From Cohnella mopanensis (GTDB taxonomy: Bacteria; Bacillota; Bacilli; Paenibacillales; Paenibacillaceae), in the NCBI RefSeq assembly GCF_022352055.1, contig NZ_JAKRWM010000006.1, forward strand, positions 446,377-510,376: a DNA stretch of 64,000 nt, given 5' to 3'. This document shows positions 43,934 through 57,692 of the stretch, in pieces. The position numbers and the translations under genes were made by a program. Below the pieces are notes generated by a model. It had not been told where the DNA came from. It searched no databases and saw only the letters and a list, made by a program, of their open reading frames with translations. Within the stretch, counting starts at the first letter, position 1; the number at the start of each line of letters is the position of its first letter.

Positions 43934-45055
43934 TCAGATGATAGATAGGCCTGCGGCCATCTCTCGCAAACGCTCCGACGGAGCGATGCCGAGCTCCCGC
44001 TCCAGCAATTTGGCGTATTTGTCATAATGGCTTCGAAACAGCCCCGATTCCCCGTTTTCCGAATACAAACCGAGAAGTGCCGCATTCATATCTTCGTCGA
44101 ACGGCTCGTTAGACAAGTACGCACGCAACATTTCCTTCATGGACGCTCCATTGCCCGTTCCTCGATAATAGGCAACCAGCATTCGCGCCAAAGACCCGTA
44201 CAGCTCGGTCAATTCTGCCGCAATACCCGTGCTCCAGACGTAATCTTTGCTGCCGAATACCGTACCCGCATAGATACGAAAGTGCTTTTCGCCCTCGACC
44301 GCGCTCCGTTGGTCAATGGCTTTCGTTCGCGCCATGAATTCCCGGAAAACTCCTAAATCCGATAAGGCAACGGGCATCTGAATGCGATAGCCGTCGTTCA
44401 CGTTCGCAACATCTGCATCGACGTTCGCCTCCTTGAGCGCTTTCTTCAAGCGATAGACGGTGTTGTGGACGTTATGCAAAGCCCGCTCTTCCTCAAGGTC
44501 CGGCCACAGCAGGTCCGCAAGCTGCCATTTCCCCGTCACGCGGTTCGGATACGCGAGCAAGTAAGCGAACAATTCTTCCGTCTTCCGAGTCGGCCAGCCG
44601 ATCAGCGCTCCATCCGCCCTCCTTGTTTCGAACGTTCCGAAACAGCGAACCGTGGGATCCTCCGGTGGCGCGACGTTCGTCAGAACGGACCGAAGCGCAT
44701 GGTTCTTGCTTAGGCGGGAAACAACCCTTTCGATCGCATCCGGCGTGACCGGCTTCAGCAAATAATCGACCGCGTTCACCCGGAACGCCTCCAACGCGTA
44801 TTGAGGGTATGCCGTCGTAAATACGATTTGCAGATGGTCGTCCATTGCCTTCAGCTTGTCCGCGAGCTCGATGCCTCCCATCCTTGGCATCTCTACGTCG
44901 AGGAAAGCGGCATCGGGCTTGATCTCATCATAAGCTTCCAATGCCGCCGATGCGCTCGTGAACGTTCCAGCGACCGTTAACAATGGATGCTGCCCAACCA
45001 ATCTTTCCATTAGATCCAGTATCGGCTTCTCATCTTCCACGATCATGACCCGCAT
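43934..45055 (-). CDS. Response regulator with winged-helix and BTAD output
   Basis: 373 residues. Receiver domain with DAAFLDVEMP and a LytTR-like AVDYLLKPV end, an OmpR-like winged helix (ELFAYLLAYPNRVTGKWQLADLLWP) and a C-terminal bacterial transcriptional activation domain (BTAD), the SARP-like output. ATG 45055 is chosen with AGGAGG 8 nt upstream; the GTG at 45064 overlaps that site. It follows the sensor gene by about 30 nt and forms a two-component system with it. Confidence 0.88.
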   Translation of the reverse strand: MRVMIVEDEKPILDLMERLVGQHPLLTVAGTFTSASAALEAYDEIKPDAAFLDVEMPRMGGIELADKLKAMDDHLQIVFTTAYPQYALEAFRVNAVDYLLKPVTPDAIERVVSRLSKNHALRSVLTNVAPPEDPTVRCFGTFETRRADGALIGWPTRKTEELFAYLLAYPNRVTGKWQLADLLWPDLEEERALHNVHNTVYRLKKALKEANVDADVANVNDGYRIQMPVALSDLGVFREFMARTKAIDQRSAVEGEKHFRIYAGTVFGSKDYVWSTGIAAELTELYGSLARMLVAYYRGTGNGASMKEMLRAYLSNEPFDEDMNAALLGLYSENGESGLFRSHYDKYAKLLERELGIAPSERLREMAAGLSII

Positions 45056-45083
45056 GATGCCCACCTCCTCCTATTGCCACTCT

Positions 45084-48000
45084 TCAGCCAGCGGCCTGAT
45101 CCGTTTCATCTTCCTTGGGCAGGAATACAGTTACCTTCGTTCCCCGTTCCAGAGCGGAGTCGAAAGCAATGCTTGCTCCCGTCATCGCCAACAGTCGCCT
45201 TCTCACGTTCGTCATGCCGATTCCCGCGCCGTCCGGCCGATCCCCCGTATTTAACTGATACACGATGTCATCCGCCATTCCGACTCCATCATCCATGATG
45301 TCGAACCGGACATATCCATTTCCATCCGTAATCGATAGCGAGACCGTACCCGGACCTTCTTTCTCGAACAAGCCATGCCGGATCGCGTTTTCTACGATCG
45401 GTTGAATGCTCAGCGACGGAATCCGCAGATTTTCTACCCCTGGGTCCGCATGAAGTTTGAACTCGAAACGCTCTCCGAACCGGGCTTTCTCGATCTCGAC
45501 GTAAGCTTGAATCAGCTCCAATTCCATGCTCAGAGGCACCGTCATGGTATGGTGGTCCCGTTCGAATACGAAGCGCAAGTAACGGCTTAGCATCGACAAC
45601 AAATACGCAGCCTTCTCTCCGTCCGTATAACAAAATGAAATAATGCTACTGATCGCGTTATATAGAAAATGCGGTTTAATCTGCGCTTGCAGGAATGCCA
45701 TCTCGTTCTTAATCGCTTGGTCCATCGACGACTTCATCGACAACAGCGTGCGCACCCGGGCAGTCAACGTCTTCGAATCGAACGGCTTGGCGATAAAATC
45801 GTTCCCCCCCGACTTGAAGCATAACTCGATGTCGTGCAATGCGTCCTTGACGGTCGCAAACAGAATGGGCAAGTCGATGATCGAACGGGTTTCCCGAACG
45901 ATACGGCACAGGTCGATTCCGGACATCTCCGGCATCATGACGTCTAAGATGACCAGATCGATTCGAGGATACTCCTTGAGCTTGCGAAGGGCTTCCTTCG
46001 CCGAAAAAGCCGTAATCACGTTATGGCTCTCGCCAAGCAAATTCAGCAAAATACGAATATTGGATGCCTCGTCATCCACGATTAGTATCGTATGTTCGTA
46101 ACGCTCGTCCACGATATCTAGATTCGTACGCGTTACGGCAACCTCTCTATAAGCCTCCTCGAACGTCTCATCTTGTTCATCAGATATCCCCTCGGCTTTA
46201 ACCGCCGGCAGCGTGAACGTCATTCTCGTTCCTTGTCCCGGTATCGAACGCTCAACCGCGATTGCCCCGCCCATTCTCTCGACCAGTTGGCGACTAATGT
46301 AGAGTCCGAGCCCCATTCCTGTATATCCGTCGTGCGGCAATGGCCGTTCCGCTTGCTCGAAATATCCGAAGATCGCCTCGTGGCTTTCCTCCGGAATGCC
46401 GACTCCTGTGTCTTCGACGGAGATGGAGTACTTGTCTCCCTCCTCATGAGCGGAAATCTCGATCACTCCGGTCTCCGTATGTTTAATCGCATTATGAATT
46501 AAGTTATATAGTACTTGCCGAACCCTGTTCTCATCCGCCTTGACCAAGGTGCGCGGCGCAATCAGGTTGCTCCAACGAACTTCTTTGCCCGTCAGCTCGA
46601 ACTCCAGCACCTGGAACACCGTCTGGGCTAGGACGTGAACGTCCAGTACCGATTGGTGCAATCGCAAATCTCCATGCTTCATTTGTACGACATCTACAAG
46701 ATCGTTCACGAGCGCCGATAGCTTAGTAGAAGTATCTTGTATAAGCGATAGCTCGCTGCGTTGCTTATCCGTTAGTTGTCCGGCCTTCTCCTCCAGAAGA
46801 TACGAAGCTATATTCTGAATGCCATGAAGCGGCGTCTTCAGCTCGTGGGAAGTATTCGCCAGGAATTCGTCCTTCAGTTGATCCCGGAGAATCAGTTTGT
46901 CGGTTAACTTCTCTGTCTGCTCCATAGCATGGGCAAGCCTTAGCGCTAATAAGGTATTGACGAACGCAATGATCGCGATCATCGCGATTCTGCGTCCTAC
47001 GTCCGTCTCCACCCAGCCCAGCGAAAAGAACAAGCCGAAGAGCAAGATCGATACTATCGCCAACATCATTCCGCACAGCAGGGCGATCTCCTTGCGATTC
47101 AATAGCTCGCCATCCTGCTTGACATACAATCGCGCAATCCGATAGACATAGACCACGACCACTAGCAACGCATAATCCCACTGCAGGTTGCCAATGGACT
47201 GATATAAGGAATAGGGCAATACGACGACAAGGAGCAAATACAATCCGATCGGAGCGACCATGCAATAGAGAAGCTTCTTTCCAATCAACTTACGATCCAA
47301 GTGATGCAAGAAAAATCCGAGGATTACGATATTAGTGAATCCGCCGATATCATATACCTTATAAGCCACCTCGAAAGGTATCCACGAGCATAGCTGGAGC
47401 AACAGTTTGTCCCCGCTCATGCTCAGCAAGACTAACATCGACAAAAAATATAAACCGCTGTACAGGTAAGCTTTATCCTTTCTCCGCATCACATAGATAC
47501 TAAGATGGTACCCGCCGAATAATAGGAGAATGAATATCCCAGACAGCTCGGTCCCGAAGATCACATGACCCGAGCGGATCATTTCCTTTTGCAACCCGAA
47601 CTGGATATCGTCGATTCCTCCGCCTATCGGATACGTAAAATCGGCAACTTGAAGGATAATCTCCATCTCTTTCCCATCCACTCGAAAGAAAGTCGTGTAG
47701 GGAGTATTTCCAGGCTCGTAGCTCTCTGCGCTTGCCGAGGGATTCCCCTCGCTTCCAAGTATATCGCCGTTCACATACAACTTGTGCGACATCATGATGT
47801 TCGTTATCTTAATCCCGTAATTTTCGTTCTCATCTTTCAGCTTAACCTTAAGACGATACGTCCCGTAATCCGCCGCACCCGCTTCATCGAAAGGCTTACC
47901 ACCGTACCATGCGTTCGGAACGTTCGAGTACATAGGCTGCTCCGCGATTCCCATGAGAAAATTGTTCGGCGTAAGCAGCCGATCCCTGTAGAACTCCCAC

Positions 48001-48185
48001 TCCCCGTCGAGATTAACGATAGACTTACCTTGATCGCTAAACTCCCATCCGCTTAGATCAAGCACGCCTTGGACCGCGACAGGGGCTTCCTTGCTCGGCA
48101 TTGTGTATTGGTAAATTCCGAGCAAGACTGTGATAGCCACGAGCGGAATAAACGTAATCGCGGCTATTCGATTAAAATATCTCAT
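45084..48185 (-). CDS. 7TM sensor with two histidine-kinase modules and an internal receiver
   Basis: About 1033 residues. TM helix, extracellular 7TMR-DISM-like beta domain (about 40-190), seven TM helices (about 195-400), HisKA with HELKTPLHGIQN, HATPase (NAIKHTE, GMGLGLYISRQL), receiver with VILDVMMPEMSG, then a second, LytS-like His_kinase motif (QIKPHFLYNAISSIIS) and second HATPase (ENAIRHGLF, GIGMTNVRRRL). Both kinase halves keep their key residues. Start ATG 48185 with AAGGAG 4 nt upstream; starts to 48239 are possible. Signal unknown; it may sense carbohydrates through its extracellular domain. Confidence 0.85.
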   Translation of the reverse strand: MRYFNRIAAITFIPLVAITVLLGIYQYTMPSKEAPVAVQGVLDLSGWEFSDQGKSIVNLDGEWEFYRDRLLTPNNFLMGIAEQPMYSNVPNAWYGGKPFDEAGAADYGTYRLKVKLKDENENYGIKITNIMMSHKLYVNGDILGSEGNPSASAESYEPGNTPYTTFFRVDGKEMEIILQVADFTYPIGGGIDDIQFGLQKEMIRSGHVIFGTELSGIFILLLFGGYHLSIYVMRRKDKAYLYSGLYFLSMLVLLSMSGDKLLLQLCSWIPFEVAYKVYDIGGFTNIVILGFFLHHLDRKLIGKKLLYCMVAPIGLYLLLVVVLPYSLYQSIGNLQWDYALLVVVVYVYRIARLYVKQDGELLNRKEIALLCGMMLAIVSILLFGLFFSLGWVETDVGRRIAMIAIIAFVNTLLALRLAHAMEQTEKLTDKLILRDQLKDEFLANTSHELKTPLHGIQNIASYLLEEKAGQLTDKQRSELSLIQDTSTKLSALVNDLVDVVQMKHGDLRLHQSVLDVHVLAQTVFQVLEFELTGKEVRWSNLIAPRTLVKADENRVRQVLYNLIHNAIKHTETGVIEISAHEEGDKYSISVEDTGVGIPEESHEAIFGYFEQAERPLPHDGYTGMGLGLYISRQLVERMGGAIAVERSIPGQGTRMTFTLPAVKAEGISDEQDETFEEAYREVAVTRTNLDIVDERYEHTILIVDDEASNIRILLNLLGESHNVITAFSAKEALRKLKEYPRIDLVILDVMMPEMSGIDLCRIVRETRSIIDLPILFATVKDALHDIELCFKSGGNDFIAKPFDSKTLTARVRTLLSMKSSMDQAIKNEMAFLQAQIKPHFLYNAISSIISFCYTDGEKAAYLLSMLSRYLRFVFERDHHTMTVPLSMELELIQAYVEIEKARFGERFEFKLHADPGVENLRIPSLSIQPIVENAIRHGLFEKEGPGTVSLSITDGNGYVRFDIMDDGVGMADDIVYQLNTGDRPDGAGIGMTNVRRRLLAMTGASIAFDSALERGTKVTVFLPKEDETDQAAG

Positions 48186-48429
48186 CCCGCTCCTTAATAC
48201 TCTCATCCCGTACCCCCGGCTTTCATTTTCCATCAGCATACATACGCTCGCTCACAAGAATCTCCCAAGCTCTTTTTTACAGTACCATAGAATTTTAAGG
48301 AATGAATATGCTTATCTAAACGCGACTGCATTTCCCTTATTCAAACATTTCTCTTGGACCTGGAACAACTTTCCACCGGTTTACGTCGTATTATTGATGA
48401 CAACCACTCGGAAAGGATTGAAAGTAGAA

Positions 48430-49455
48430 ATGGAACAATCTACAGAAACATTGAAACCTACTCCGACAACCCCGCTCAGAAATAACAAAAAACGACGAAA
48501 AATCATTCTATATAGCGCCCTTGGCGTATTTCTTATTATTGCGTCATACGTGATCTACTATTTTTATTCTCTCTATTCTATCGCGGATCAAATCTATATC
48601 AGTCCCAAAGAATACCAGGCAACCGCGCCGATTCCTACGGATGGAAGCAGTCCCGCCCCCGCAGCCCTTGAGCCGCCCGAATGGGTCGGGGACGAACGGA
48701 TTAACATCCTACTGCTCGGGGGCGACTCGCGCGGAGTTAAATCCAGCTCCAAACCCCGCTCGGATACGATGATGATCGCTTCCATCGATCCCGTCGATAA
48801 GAGCACGCATTTGTTCTCTCTCTTGCGGGACACCTACGTCGAAATACCGCACCACGGCTCGAACCGTCTTAACGCGGCGATTACGATGGGCGGACCACTG
48901 CTCTCGATGGAGACTGTACATAATCTGATCGATCTGCCTATCCACTATTACGTGTATACGGATTTCGAAGGCTTCATCTCTTTGATCGACGAGCTTGGCG
49001 GCATCGATTTTGAAGTGGATAAGGACATGAAACGAGTCGACAAACAGGATGATCCGAGATATAACATCAAGCTGGAAAAGGGAATGCAGCACTTAGACGG
49101 CCTAACCGCGTTGCAATATGTGCGCTACCGAAGCGATGCCATGTCCGACTTCGCCCGCTCCGATCGCCAACGGAGATTCCTGTCCGCCATTGCGACCAAA
49201 TTACAGAGCACAACCTCGCTATTGAGGCTGCCTCAATTGCTCGGCGGAGTTGCTCCTTATATCGAGACAAACATTCCTCCCGGCGACATGATCAAGCTGG
49301 CGCGGCTAGGGATGAAGCTGGATACGAGCCAATTGACGGGAATCCAAATTCCGCAGATGGGCGCGTTTAAGGACGCAAGAATTAACGATATGGAAGTGCT
49401 TGTCCCCGATGAAGAGAAGATTAAGAGTTATGTGAAGGAACAGCTCGCAAACTAA
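48430..49455 (+). CDS. LytR-CpsA-Psr (LCP) wall polymer ligase
   Basis: 341 residues. Cytoplasmic N terminus, one TM helix (about residues 20-42), LCP domain from about 95: RINILLLGGDSRG, SDTMMIASIDP, LLRDTYVEIP, GGIDFEVDKDM, LQYVRYRSD and RSDRQRRFL with the conserved Arg/Asp residues. Attaches teichoic-acid or polysaccharide precursors to peptidoglycan. It could make the wall polymer to which SLH proteins of this region bind (inference). Start ATG 48430 has AAAGGA upstream at a wide spacing; an in-frame TTG at 48418 is an alternative. Bases 48186-48429 hold both divergent promoters. Confidence 0.9.
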   Translation: MEQSTETLKPTPTTPLRNNKKRRKIILYSALGVFLIIASYVIYYFYSLYSIADQIYISPKEYQATAPIPTDGSSPAPAALEPPEWVGDERINILLLGGDSRGVKSSSKPRSDTMMIASIDPVDKSTHLFSLLRDTYVEIPHHGSNRLNAAITMGGPLLSMETVHNLIDLPIHYYVYTDFEGFISLIDELGGIDFEVDKDMKRVDKQDDPRYNIKLEKGMQHLDGLTALQYVRYRSDAMSDFARSDRQRRFLSAIATKLQSTTSLLRLPQLLGGVAPYIETNIPPGDMIKLARLGMKLDTSQLTGIQIPQMGAFKDARINDMEVLVPDEEKIKSYVKEQLAN

Positions 49456-49530
49456 TGTAACGGGTTCGTTCAAGGCACTTTTTTGGCCTTCGTGCGGACA
49501 ATGCGAACGTGGCAGCCTCGTTTAACAAAT

Positions 49531-49577
49531 AAAAAAAAGAACGGACCGCGCATAAGCGCAGGGTCCGTCCTTCTTGT
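49531..49577 (-). terminator. Terminator of the glycolytic operon
   Basis: ACGGACC...GGTCCGT hairpin with internal GCGC/GCGC pairing and a T8 tract on the minus strand, ~75 nt after the eno stop. Confidence 0.88.
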
Positions 49578-49653
49578 TGTCGTGATGACTGACTAAGTTG
49601 TTGTGTTGTGTGGATGATACTGGTGCTAAAGTTGATACTTGTGACGCTATGGA

Positions 49654-50976
<1,323 letters not shown>

Positions 50977-50980
50977 TTAC

Positions 50981-52516
50981 TTAGTTAATCAGCGTCTTGC
51001 CTGTCATTTGCTCCGGCTGCGGAAGCTGCAGCAGCGTTAAGAGCGTTGGAGCTACATCCGCTAGAATACCGCCTTCGCGTAGCGCATGTCCAGCTTGCGT
51101 CACGATACAAGGAACCGGATTCGTCGTGTGCGCCGTGAACGGACGCTCGTTATCGTCAATGACCATGTCTGCATTGCCGTGATCGGCAATAATAACGCAA
51201 ACTCCGCCTTTGGCCGTAACCGCATCGACCACTTTGCCCAAGCATTCATCCGTCGCTTCTACCGCTTTGATCGTCGGCTCAAGCATACCCGAGTGACCTA
51301 CCATATCCGCATTAGCGAAGTTAAGAATGATAGCATCATGGTTATCCGCTTCGATTTCCTTCACCAGCGTTTCCGTAACCTCGTAGATGCTCATCTCCGG
51401 CTGCAGGTCATAAGTAGCAACCTTAGGCGAATTGATGAGGATACGGGTTTCGCCCTCGAGAACATGATCGCGTCCGCCGCTGAAGAAGAAAGTAACGTGA
51501 GGATACTTTTCCGTCTCGGCGATTCTGAGCTGCTTTTTCCCGTGTTGCACGAGAACTTCACCTAAGGTGTTGTCCAACTCCTTAGGCTTATACGCAACAA
51601 ACCCGCCAACGGTTTCCGCAAAAAGCGTCATGCAAACGAAATACAGGTTTTTCGGAAGACCCGCTCCGCGGTCGAACCCGCGAAAATCTTCGTTAGTGAA
51701 CACGTTGGACAGTTGAATTGCGCGATCCGGACGGAAGTTGAAGAAGATAACCGCATCTTCGGACTCAACGAGTCCAACCGGTTTTCCATCTGCTCCCACG
51801 ATTACTGTCGGCATGACGAACTCGTCATATACCGACTTCTCGTAAGATTCTTTAACAGCCGCAACCGGATCAACAGCCGTTGGGCCATCTCCATAAACCA
51901 TGGCACGGTAGGATTTCTCCGTCCGTTCCCACCGTTTGTCCCGATCCATCGCGTAGTAACGGCCTTGAATCGTAGCGACCTTGCCGATGCCGAGCTCTTC
52001 GATCTTGCCTTGCAACTGGGTCAAATAGCCAACCGCGCTATCCGGCGATACATCCCGACCATCCAAGAATGCGTGGATATAAACCTGCTCCAACCCTTGT
52101 TTCTTAGCCAGCTCCAAGAGAGCGAACAAATGAGCGATGTGGCTATGTACGCCCCCATCGGACAACAAACCGTACAAGTGCAATTTCTTATTGTTATCCT
52201 TCGCGTGCTTAACCGCGCCGACTAACGTGGAGTTGTCATAGAAATCCTCATCGCGAATCGATTTGGAAATCCGAGTCAAATCCTGATAGACGATACGGCC
52301 AGCGCCGATGTTCAAATGCCCGACCTCGGAATTTCCCATCTGGCCTTCCGGAAGTCCAACCGCTTCCCCGCAAGCCGTTAAGGTCGTATGGGGGAAAGTG
52401 CTCCAATACTTGTCGAAGTTAGGTTTCTTGGCTTGAGCCACGGCGTTGCCGTGAGAGCTTTCGCGAAGACCGAAACCGTCGAGAATAATAAGCGCAACCG
52501 GTTTGGGAGCTGCCAT
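50981..52516 (-). CDS. gpmI: 2,3-bisphosphoglycerate-independent phosphoglycerate mutase
   Basis: 511 residues, normal length. Mn-binding alkaline-phosphatase fold: LIILDGFG, catalytic Ser in [31 protein letters not shown] and [10 protein letters not shown]. Interconverts 3- and 2-phosphoglycerate; known to be Mn-dependent and pH-sensitive in spores. Two nt separate it from tpiA. Confidence 0.97.
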   Translation of the reverse strand: MAAPKPVALIILDGFGLRESSHGNAVAQAKKPNFDKYWSTFPHTTLTACGEAVGLPEGQMGNSEVGHLNIGAGRIVYQDLTRISKSIRDEDFYDNSTLVGAVKHAKDNNKKLHLYGLLSDGGVHSHIAHLFALLELAKKQGLEQVYIHAFLDGRDVSPDSAVGYLTQLQGKIEELGIGKVATIQGRYYAMDRDKRWERTEKSYRAMVYGDGPTAVDPVAAVKESYEKSVYDEFVMPTVIVGADGKPVGLVESEDAVIFFNFRPDRAIQLSNVFTNEDFRGFDRGAGLPKNLYFVCMTLFAETVGGFVAYKPKELDNTLGEVLVQHGKKQLRIAETEKYPHVTFFFSGGRDHVLEGETRILINSPKVATYDLQPEMSIYEVTETLVKEIEADNHDAIILNFANADMVGHSGMLEPTIKAVEATDECLGKVVDAVTAKGGVCVIIADHGNADMVIDDNERPFTAHTTNPVPCIVTQAGHALREGGILADVAPTLLTLLQLPQPEQMTGKTLIN

Positions 52517-52517
52517 A

Positions 52518-54466
<1,949 letters not shown>

Positions 54467-54856
54467 GAGTCAAACCTCCTCGGGTGGCTATCAATCTCCG
54501 GGCGCAAAGCTAGGCTCCAATGAAGGAGCCCGCTTTTGTGTCCGTATAACGCATTCTCATTCAAACTCCCCAAGAAGCGTAGTCAGTGCGTAGGGGAGTT
54601 ACGCTCTAACGATGACCCGAAGCGCTCGAAAAGCGCGAACGGAGTCACCCTTTTTGCTCCAAAAGTAAAGCGTAGTCCCGGTTTGCAGAGCAAATCCGGG
54701 ACGGAGCGATCCTTGCACCCCATGTAACTCTCAGCCGTCAACGGAAACTCCTGCGACAATCGCCGGGTGTCCAGAGGGCAGAGCCCTCGGAATCCCCCTT
54801 CGGGAAGGGGGACTTAGGGGGATGCGGCACTCAGACTTAGGGGGTAGCGTATTTTC
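54467..54856 (-). other. Structured gap-pgk intergenic region
   Basis: No gene seen. Several hairpins: AACTCCCC...GGGGAGTT (54566-54600), GCGCTC...AGCGC near 54615, GTCCCGG-N-TTTGC / GCAAA-N-CCGGGAC (54677-54704), GGGC...GCCC and CCCCCTTC...GAAGGGGG (about 54776-54812). It might hold a terminator, processing sites or a genome-wide repeated element. Confidence 0.45.
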
Positions 54857-55906
<1,050 letters not shown>

Positions 55907-55916
55907 CTATATGTCA

Positions 55917-55931
55917 GGCGCCTTTAGCGCC
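55917..55931 (-). promoter_or_regulatory. Stem-loop upstream of gap
   Basis: GGCGC-CTTTA-GCGCC hairpin about 50 nt before the gap start. In Bacillus subtilis the cggR-gapA mRNA is cut near cggR and the gapA-side stem stabilises the message; this hairpin may serve the same role. Confidence 0.45.
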
Positions 55932-55988
55932 GAGACCACTATGCTAGTAGGGTTTCCTGAAAAATGAGCTTATAACGGTCAGATTGAA

Positions 55989-57011
55989 TTAAACGTGCCT
56001 GAGCGCTTCTTTCGCAGCTGCTTCGTCCGTTACGAGAACGTCGTCGTGACCGAATCTCATGACCGACGCGATCGCCTCGCCTTTACTGCTACCGCCGGCG
56101 ATACCGATCACCATGCCTGCCGCTTCGATATCATCCAAGCGCAAGCCCGCTGTCGCCATACGATGAACGACTTTGCCGTTACGATCAAAATAATAACCAA
56201 ACGCTTCTGCTAGCGCGCCGTCCTTGACCAATTCTTCCATCGTCTCATCCTTTAGCTTCCGACGCCTTGCCATTGTCACCGCATCCCCGATCCCATGAAC
56301 GACGATACGCGCGCTGCGTATCATATCGACCACTTCTCGGACATTCGGCTCCTGCATGATCGTCTGATAAGCTTCCTCGCTGAGATGGTCAGGCACATGA
56401 AGCATCCGATAACGCGCTCCCGTTCGCTTAGCCAATTCCGAAGCGATCGTATTCGCCTGATAGTCCACGCTCTCTCCTAAGCCGCCTCGCGCCGGCACGA
56501 ACCAGTTGTCTCGCAACTGAGAAGGCGTCGTGAATTGCGAAGCCATTCGAGCCATTGTGGATCCGCCCATAACGGCAACTACGTCTCCGGAGGATAGAAT
56601 GTCGCGCAGCACGCGGCTTCCCGCTCTGCCAAGCTCCATTTTAATGTGATCCGAAGCATCGGAGTCTCCTGGAACGATGACTACCCGCTTCAATCCGAAT
56701 GCGTGACGAACCGTCTCTTCTAGATCCGACAGACCGAACAGTTCCTTGACGATCGGCTCCATCTCTTCCACTAACTGTTGTCCGCTCGCGCTGAGAGTCA
56801 TACCGGACGATGCCGTATTCAGCAGCCCTTGCGACCTAAGCACCTCAAGCTCCGAACGCAGAACGCGTTCCGTCATATCTACGCTAGTGGCAAGCGTTCG
56901 CCGCCCGATCGTACCCGCCATGTGAATCCGGTGCAAAATATCGTACCGTTTCTCCATTACCTGCAACAGATCAGGAAGCAACTTCTTCTGAATGTTCACG
57001 ATTTGTCGCAT
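55989..57011 (-). CDS. cggR: Central glycolytic genes regulator CggR
   Basis: 340 residues. N-terminal winged helix (TIGRRTLATSVDMTERVLRSE, residues about 35-60) and a SorC-type sugar-phosphate-binding domain (VVAVMGGSTMARMA, AGGSSKGEAIASVMRFG). In Bacillus CggR represses gapA operon transcription and is released by fructose 1,6-bisphosphate. First gene of the operon, with its operator just upstream. Confidence 0.94.
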   Translation of the reverse strand: MRQIVNIQKKLLPDLLQVMEKRYDILHRIHMAGTIGRRTLATSVDMTERVLRSELEVLRSQGLLNTASSGMTLSASGQQLVEEMEPIVKELFGLSDLEETVRHAFGLKRVVIVPGDSDASDHIKMELGRAGSRVLRDILSSGDVVAVMGGSTMARMASQFTTPSQLRDNWFVPARGGLGESVDYQANTIASELAKRTGARYRMLHVPDHLSEEAYQTIMQEPNVREVVDMIRSARIVVHGIGDAVTMARRRKLKDETMEELVKDGALAEAFGYYFDRNGKVVHRMATAGLRLDDIEAAGMVIGIAGGSSKGEAIASVMRFGHDDVLVTDEAAAKEALRHV

Positions 57012-57070
57012 TCTGTTCGATTACCCTCCTGAGACCGAATGGTCATCGTCGGTAACGATGCGAATGTTTG

Positions 57071-57111
57071 GTTGGACGAAATTTGTCCCGCCATATCACT
57101 TTAAGTCCCAC
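57071..57111 (-). promoter_or_regulatory. cggR: CggR operator
   Basis: The minus strand reads TGGGAC-N6-TGAT-N4-CGGGAC-N6-CGTC, the same spacing as the Bacillus subtilis CggR operator (CGGGAC-N6-TGTC repeated after N4). It starts right after the -10 box. Confidence 0.8.
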
Positions 57112-57115
57112 CTCT

Positions 57116-57144
57116 ATTTTATCTAAATTTCTAAACCGATGCAA
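57116..57144 (-). promoter_or_regulatory. cggR-gap-pgk-tpiA-gpmI-eno promoter
   Basis: TTGCAT (57139-57144), 17-nt spacer, TAAAAT (57116-57121) on the minus strand: a good sigma-A promoter with the CggR operator over its start site. Confidence 0.8.
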
Positions 57145-57239
57145 TACTTACCGTCCACGAAAATAACAAATTTAAAACAGCATGTTCCCTTGCATTTTAG
57201 GGCCGCATCACCTATAATAACTCTTGCTGCAATTAATGA

Positions 57240-57314
57240 GCGCCCGTGGTCCAACGGATATGACGCAGCCCTCCGAAGGCTGAGATTGAGGTTCGATTCC
57301 TCACGGGCGCGCCA
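57240..57314 (+). tRNA. tRNA-Arg (CCG)
   Basis: 75 nt with encoded CCA. Acceptor GCGCCCG / CGGGCGC, anticodon stem CAGCC / GGCTG around CTCCGAA (anticodon CCG), T loop TTCGATT. Followed by its own terminator. Two other genes of the array side are on the other strand, so it is a single transcription unit. Confidence 0.96.
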
Positions 57315-57348
57315 ATTTTTATTTAACGCCAAATATAGCCTACAGCAC

Positions 57349-57378
57349 AACCGACCGTTTGATACGGTCGGTTTTTTT
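57349..57378 (+). terminator. tRNA-Arg terminator
   Basis: AACCGACCGT (57349-57358) / ACGGTCGGTT (57364-57373) and a T tract. Confidence 0.92.
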
Positions 57379-57431
57379 ATTTCCTTATATTCTATTACCC
57401 GTCCCCATCGAATTAACTCGTAGAGGATCGC

Positions 57432-57585
57432 GTTATCGGAAAGCATGGAAGAAAGGGGATTGTGCTGGAAAGTTTACGTCCGCCTTTAAAATCGAGTTGT
57501 GACCCTATATTCTCATCCCAAACAACTCGATTTTAACCAGCGGTGGAAGCACAACCCCTTCTCTGTAATGCTGATTTCCGATAAC
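57432..57585. repeat. Long imperfect inverted repeat between tRNA-Arg and clpP
   Basis: Outer arms GTTATCGGAAA (57432-57442) / TTTCCGATAAC (57575-57585); middle arms AAGGGGaTTGTGCT (57453-57466) / AGCACAACCCCTT (57548-57560); inner arms TTAAAATCGAGTTGT (57486-57500) / ACAACTCGATTTTAA (57522-57536); 21-nt loop. An RNA copy would fold into one ~150-nt hairpin. No ORF inside. Could be a MITE, a small RNA or a regulatory structure; origin unknown. Confidence 0.75.
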
Positions 57586-57692
57586 AACTCCCCTACATGG
57601 CTACAGCCGATGAACCCGCTTTGACTTTCTTTGACTTTTACCCCCAAATTCGCTATGATAAGAAAACCAAATTATGAGGAGGGACGTCAAAC

